Assembly: GCA_030431085.1 (NCBI GenBank)
Contig: JAUIJW010000067.1
Location: 1 to 10,569, forward strand
Length of the DNA stretch: 10,569 nt
Reading direction: 5' to 3'
Source of the DNA: Bacteroidia bacterium
Lineage (GTDB): Bacteria; Bacteroidota; Bacteroidia; Flavobacteriales; Flavobacteriaceae
Positions 6,931 to 10,569 of the stretch are shown in pieces. The notes beneath the pieces were generated by a model that was given only the letters and a program-made list of their open reading frames with translations, searched no databases and was not told where the DNA came from. Position 1 is the stretch's first letter; each line of letters starts with the position of its first letter. Both the position numbers and the translations under genes were made by a program.

Positions 6931-9798
6931 CTAGACTAAACCCCTCTTCTTAATTATTAAAAAAATTGCTCCGAAAACAACTAGAATACCTCCCGCCAAG
7001 AGGTATTTATTTTGCGATTGTTTTAACGCTACTGTATTGCCATTTAACACAAAACCAGACCAATAAAATGGGTGCTTTAAATTGTCGTCTTGGGTAGTTG
7101 ACAAGTAAAGTATTTTGGCTCTTTGCAGGGCTTCACTTTTAGACATTCCTTGATTTAAAAACTTGTAAAAGTTAATCATGATCTTTTTAGTTTCTTTATC
7201 TGGCACTTTCCATAAACTCATCAGCACCGATGGCACCCCTGCATAATTGAAAGCACGGGCCATACTCATTACGCCCTCACCTTTTTCTAACTTTCCAAAC
7301 CCTGTATTACAAGCACTTAACACAGCCAAATTAGCTTTAATTTTTGAATCATATATTTCTGCAGAGGTCAAATGACCATCACTAAAAACCAACTTATTAT
7401 AGAGCGGATTTTCATGGTCTATAGTCGCATGCGTGGCTAAATGTAGTATAGAATAATCATCCTTATGCTTATAAAAATTCTCTTTTTTTGAGGCCTCTCC
7501 TGTTAAGTATTCTCCTTTTAAAATTTTTGATATTTCCGTCACCTCATTATTCGCAGCAGAGACAGTTTGGTTACCGAAAAAAGTTGGTGAAAACCCTATC
7601 CAATAATTGGGATTTTCATAATTAAAATAGTCATTTTTCAACTCGAGGTAAAGTCTAGCAGACCCACTATAGCTTATGGTATAATCTTGAATTAAGTACC
7701 TTCCACTCTTATCGGCTAGTATTTCAAAAGGGATGTAATTTAAAACATGATCTGGAATTATTACAACCTTCGTTCTTTCTCTATCCAGTTGCTGGTTTAT
7801 TAGATAGAGATACAAGTCATTGCTCAAACTTTTTAAATCGTTTCTCCGTATAAGATGATCTTTTATTTTACCAATTCCATTAACTAAAGCTTCTGCAACA
7901 TTACCTTTCAATAAAGTAACATTATTCTTTGTAACATTAAAGGAATAAAGATTTTCGTCTCCTAAAAAATAGGTGATTAACTGCGTATCATCATCTAATT
8001 CTTCTTGTACATCCTCTATGTTAATAACCTTATCTTGATATTTTAGATTAGTATATTTCGGATAATTTTTCTCAAAGATGAAATGCAAACTATCCAGTCT
8101 TCCACCAATTCTAATTCTATCATCTAATAAAGTTTTTAAGTATTTTTTGTCTGGTTTAGCCGATGTTTTCTCATAATAAAGATTCATCTTGGTTCTGGTA
8201 AGATCCTGTTTTATTTGTTGCTCTAACTCCAATAAATCCTCAGGTATACCACTATATAGTTTAAACTTAGAATCTTGCAGTCCTTCTAGCAATGACGTAT
8301 TTCTATTGGTTTCAGAAAGTTCGAATGCTTTTTCTATATATTTTTTATCTTCTGTTTGATGATAAAGAGCCCAGCAAGTATTCAAACCATCTTCAAAGAT
8401 ATCTCTGGAATCATTAGCCATAGCAATTCTAGAAATCTCTGAAGAGAAGTTCTCTTGTATTAATTTATTTAATGCCAACTGTTCGTCTAGCAATGCATAT
8501 TTTTTCTCCAAATAGGAAATCTCTTGAGTAAGTTTATAACGTTCTAAATACCAATCGCCTTCCAAATTCAAGGCATTTAATGCCTGAAATGGTGAGGTGG
8601 TTTTCTTAAGGTTATCGGCATCATATTCTGAGGCCTTTTTTGCTTTTTCTATAAATTTAAAAAAAACATCTTTACGACTAAAATTTAGCGCATTCTCCGC
8701 CGCATCAGTATAAATTTCTGCCACGATATCATTATAATCTCCATAGATATTTTTAAGAATACGTTCTGCTTTTTTTATCAGTTCTGTAGCTTCCTCTCCT
8801 TTTATTTTCCTATTGATATAACTTCTAGCTAATGCTTGATAAGAATAGGCTAAATAGAGCTCTAAGTCATTCTTCAAACCTACGTCAATCGCTTTTTTAA
8901 AGTATTTCTCTGCCATTTGATATTGTTCATCCAAATCATAAACCTCTCCTAAGTTTTTATAACTTTCGCAAGTCCACCGATGGTTCTCGCCATAATTATC
9001 TTCTCTAATTTTAACGGTTTTTTCAATTAAGGCAATGGCCTCTTTATACTTCTTCTTAATTCTTAATATATTCGCATATGAGATATAAATAAAAGTCATA
9101 TTAGGATTCCATTCTCCATAAGACTCTAACCCTATATGATAAGCTTTCTCGGCATATTTTTCTGCATTGGCATACTCACTTTTATATTTGTATATATGCG
9201 CTATACCAATATATACATCTGGTAAAAACGAGGTGAATTCGGTATTCGCTTTTAAATACTTTTCTGCTTCCAAATATAGTTCCATGGCTTTATCTTGTAC
9301 ACCTACATCTTCATAAACCATCGCTAGATTATAGGCCGATACTGCCATTTCTTGCTTACTAAAATCTTTTTTCTTTTTAATTTCAAAGGATTTTTTATAA
9401 TAAAACAAGGTGCTATCTAGGTTATTATCGTAATAGTAGTATACCCCTTTAATATTGTACACCTTGGCTAGGCCCATACTGTCATTAAGACTAGAGAATA
9501 GGTTTTGGGCTACTGTAAAATTTTGATAAGCTTGGCTATATTTGCCTAATTCAATTTCTATTCTAGATTTGGTAAAATAACTCTCTGCTAAAAACTTGGG
9601 CGATGCCGATTTTTGTTCTAAAAACTGGGTGAATTGCTCACTTAAATCATAGGCTTGTTGAAGTTTGCCTTCATACCTCAACATAGATATTTCTTGGTTT
9701 TTTTTAGTAACAAAGGCACTGTCTACTACCTGTGCAAAATTTGCCACAGAATATAACAATAAAATCAAGCCGAGTATTTTTGATTTTTTGGATGCCAT
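6931..9798 (-). CDS. Membrane-anchored periplasmic TPR-CHAT protease-like protein
   Basis: A 955-residue protein with a Sec signal peptide (residues 1-22, cut likely after NFA, before Q23). Residues of about 70-345 carry roughly seven TPR units, such as VYNIKGVYYYYDNNLDSTLF, AYNLAMVYEDVGVQDKAMEL and YKNLGEVYDLDEQYQMAEKY. A long helical linker spans about 345-640. A CHAT domain (clan CD, caspase/separase-like) lies at about 665-915: it includes YIPFE (688-692), the HLATHA loop with the likely catalytic His790, SACNTG with the likely catalytic Cys830, then SLWKVPDKET and the closing HPFYWSGFVLNG. Both catalytic residues are present, so it is probably active. A C-terminal helix (about 932-949) followed by KKRG suggests an inner-membrane anchor with the body in the periplasm. 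It is transcribed towards the sigma/anti-sigma pair and the two stop codons abut. The substrate is unknown. Confidence 0.9.
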   Translation of the reverse strand: MASKKSKILGLILLLYSVANFAQVVDSAFVTKKNQEISMLRYEGKLQQAYDLSEQFTQFLEQKSASPKFLAESYFTKSRIEIELGKYSQAYQNFTVAQNLFSSLNDSMGLAKVYNIKGVYYYYDNNLDSTLFYYKKSFEIKKKKDFSKQEMAVSAYNLAMVYEDVGVQDKAMELYLEAEKYLKANTEFTSFLPDVYIGIAHIYKYKSEYANAEKYAEKAYHIGLESYGEWNPNMTFIYISYANILRIKKKYKEAIALIEKTVKIREDNYGENHRWTCESYKNLGEVYDLDEQYQMAEKYFKKAIDVGLKNDLELYLAYSYQALARSYINRKIKGEEATELIKKAERILKNIYGDYNDIVAEIYTDAAENALNFSRKDVFFKFIEKAKKASEYDADNLKKTTSPFQALNALNLEGDWYLERYKLTQEISYLEKKYALLDEQLALNKLIQENFSSEISRIAMANDSRDIFEDGLNTCWALYHQTEDKKYIEKAFELSETNRNTSLLEGLQDSKFKLYSGIPEDLLELEQQIKQDLTRTKMNLYYEKTSAKPDKKYLKTLLDDRIRIGGRLDSLHFIFEKNYPKYTNLKYQDKVINIEDVQEELDDDTQLITYFLGDENLYSFNVTKNNVTLLKGNVAEALVNGIGKIKDHLIRRNDLKSLSNDLYLYLINQQLDRERTKVVIIPDHVLNYIPFEILADKSGRYLIQDYTISYSGSARLYLELKNDYFNYENPNYWIGFSPTFFGNQTVSAANNEVTEISKILKGEYLTGEASKKENFYKHKDDYSILHLATHATIDHENPLYNKLVFSDGHLTSAEIYDSKIKANLAVLSACNTGFGKLEKGEGVMSMARAFNYAGVPSVLMSLWKVPDKETKKIMINFYKFLNQGMSKSEALQRAKILYLSTTQDDNLKHPFYWSGFVLNGNTVALKQSQNKYLLAGGILVVFGAIFLIIKKRGLV

Positions 9799-9848
9799 TT
9801 AGAGTATTACATTATTGTTTAAACATGATTCAAACAATTCTATGCATT

Positions 9849-9856
9849 CAAAATTA
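9849..9856 (-). promoter_or_regulatory. Candidate -7 promoter box for the TPR-CHAT gene
   Basis: On the minus strand this reads TAATTTTG, a full match to the Bacteroidota -7 consensus TAnnTTTG. It lies 50 bp upstream of the CHAT start codon, giving a 5' leader of about 40 bases. No good TTTG -33 element was found at the usual spacing. The box lies in the 93-bp gap after the DUF3109 gene, so the CHAT gene could be transcribed on its own rather than only by read-through. Confidence 0.4.
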
Positions 9857-9891
9857 AGAAAATTTTAACACTCTAGATTGGTGATTGCATT

Positions 9892-10461
9892 CTATTTTAA
9901 ATGGTTCTTTGCCACCTCCTCTAATTCACTATACCAAGCCTCTCCAAATTTTCTTATCAACGCTTGTTTTACAAACTGATATACTGGCACTTGCAATTCT
10001 TTTCCTAAGCTGCAAGCATCATCACAAATATCCCATTGATGGTAGTTAACTGCAGCAAATTCACTATAATCCTGTATTCTGATAGGATATAAATGACAAG
10101 ATATTGGCTTTTTAAAATCTATCTCTCCTTGATTATACGCCTCTTCTATACCACAAAGTGCAACATTGTTCTTATCAAAAATTACATACGCACAATCTGC
10201 ACCATTAATTAGCGGTGTTTCTAGCTCCCCTTCTTCATTTTCTGTATAGGTTCCTTCTTCTTCAATAACCTTAATCCCTTCCGGTCTTAAAAACGGCTTT
10301 ACAGTTGGGTAAATTTTATCTAAAATTATAGTTTCTTCAGGCTCAAGAGGCGCACCAGCTTCACCATCTATACAACAAGCTCCTTTACAAGCACTTAAAT
10401 TACAAACAAACTCTCTTTCTAGAATCTCTTCAGACACAATCGTTTTACCCAGTTGAAACAT
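9892..10461 (-). CDS. DUF3109 family cysteine-rich protein
   Basis: A 189-residue cytoplasmic protein with no signal peptide or membrane segment. It matches what I know of the DUF3109 family in length and pattern: an N-terminal cysteine cluster (C20, C25, C29, C30 in VCNLSACKGACC), then DC at 90, LCGIE at 103, SCHLYPIR at 122, and a final pair C146 and C150 in WDICDDAC. Nine cysteines in total, spaced in conserved motifs, suggest a metal or iron-sulfur site, as in the related CxxCxxCC/YkgJ-type proteins. The biochemical function of the family is not known to me. An acidic stretch with many Glu residues lies at about 67-81. The ATG at 10459-10461 begins just after a good -7 box. It is upstream of and co-directional with the CHAT gene, 93 bp apart, and this looks like incidental adjacency. 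Confidence 0.88.
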   Translation of the reverse strand: MFQLGKTIVSEEILEREFVCNLSACKGACCIDGEAGAPLEPEETIILDKIYPTVKPFLRPEGIKVIEEEGTYTENEEGELETPLINGADCAYVIFDKNNVALCGIEEAYNQGEIDFKKPISCHLYPIRIQDYSEFAAVNYHQWDICDDACSLGKELQVPVYQFVKQALIRKFGEAWYSELEEVAKNHLK

Positions 10462-10484
10462 TTAAATAAAATTAAAAAGTTTTA

Positions 10485-10492
10485 CAAAAATA
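10485..10492 (-). promoter_or_regulatory. Candidate -7 promoter box for the DUF3109 gene
   Basis: The minus strand reads TATTTTTG, a full match to TAnnTTTG, 23 bp upstream of the DUF3109 start codon. The leader would be about 17 bases. No TTTG -33 element sits at the usual 17-23 bp spacing. It forms a divergent pair with the box at 10514. Confidence 0.5.
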
Positions 10493-10513
10493 CATTCTTT
10501 TTGGGTTTATATA

Positions 10514-10521
10514 TATCTTTG
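10514..10521 (+). promoter_or_regulatory. Candidate -7 promoter box for the right-edge gene
   Basis: The plus strand reads TATCTTTG, a full match to TAnnTTTG, 22 bp before the ATG at 10544. A TTTG at 10500-10503 is too close to act as a standard -33 element. Its spacing to its start codon is nearly the same as that of the divergent box on the other strand, which supports both being real. Confidence 0.5.
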
Positions 10522-10543
10522 CAAACTTTTAAATTTAAAACAC

Positions 10544-10569
10544 ATGGAGGTAAATTTTAAAGAAATAGT
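10544..10569 (+). CDS. Start of an unidentified gene, cut by the right edge
   Basis: An ATG at 10544 in an A-rich context (AAATTTAAAACAC before it) opens a frame reading MEVNFKEI and continuing past the window end. A matching -7 box lies 22 bp upstream. Only eight full codons are visible, so the product cannot be identified. The gene is divergent from the DUF3109 gene, with 82 bp between the two start codons. Confidence 0.55.

Noticed and set aside
6935..6970. TTAATTATTAA near the convergent stops as a bidirectional terminator
   Set aside because: It is a very short AT-only palindrome that would make an unstable stem, and it lies inside the CHAT coding sequence.
6931..9798. CHAT protein as a CRISPR-associated (type III-E, TPR-CHAT) component
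   Set aside because: No CRISPR repeats or cas genes are present in the window, and this protein has a signal peptide and a membrane anchor, unlike the cytoplasmic CRISPR partner.

Overview
The window looks like a chromosomal segment of a member of the Bacteroidota, most likely a marine or environmental flavobacterium-like organism. The DNA is AT-rich. Starts sit in A-rich contexts without clear Shine-Dalgarno sites. Matches to the Bacteroidota -7 promoter box (TAnnTTTG) lie in front of several genes. The gene families also fit: a Tat-exported Gfo/Idh/MocA oxidoreductase, DUF1080 proteins, a periplasmic TPR-CHAT protein and a DUF3109 protein. No rRNA, tRNA, CRISPR array, insertion sequence or phage gene was seen. 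The genus cannot be fixed from the sequence alone.

Layout. Bases 2-706 (+) are the 3' part of an outer-membrane beta-barrel gene cut by the left edge. Bases 870-5539 (+) hold a tight two-gene unit: a Tat-exported Gfo/Idh/MocA oxidoreductase, then, 11 bp on, a 1128-residue Sec-exported protein made of a long HEAT-like solenoid and two C-terminal DUF1080 (3-keto-disaccharide hydrolase) domains. Bases 5630-6930 (+) hold an ECF-like sigma factor and, overlapping it by 4 bp, a single-pass membrane protein with a cytoplasmic anti-sigma-like head and a periplasmic TPR tail. Bases 6931-9798 (-) hold a 955-residue TPR-CHAT protease-like protein. It converges on the sigma unit with no intergenic base between the two stop codons. 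Bases 9892-10461 (-) hold a cysteine-rich DUF3109 protein. It is divergent from a gene that starts at 10544 (+) and runs off the right edge.

How the genes may work together. The oxidoreductase and the HEAT-DUF1080-DUF1080 protein fit a periplasmic oxidise-then-cleave route for glycosides: the dehydrogenase makes a 3-keto sugar and a DUF1080 domain breaks the glycosidic bond. The unusual point is the fusion of two dissimilar DUF1080 domains to an exported solenoid scaffold. The second possible system is the sigma factor, the membrane TPR anti-sigma-like protein and the membrane-anchored TPR-CHAT protein. The last two are predicted to place TPR domains, and a His/Cys protease domain, in the same compartment. 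This suggests, but does not prove, an envelope-signalling circuit in which the CHAT protein either acts on the anti-sigma partner or is the output of the sigma factor.
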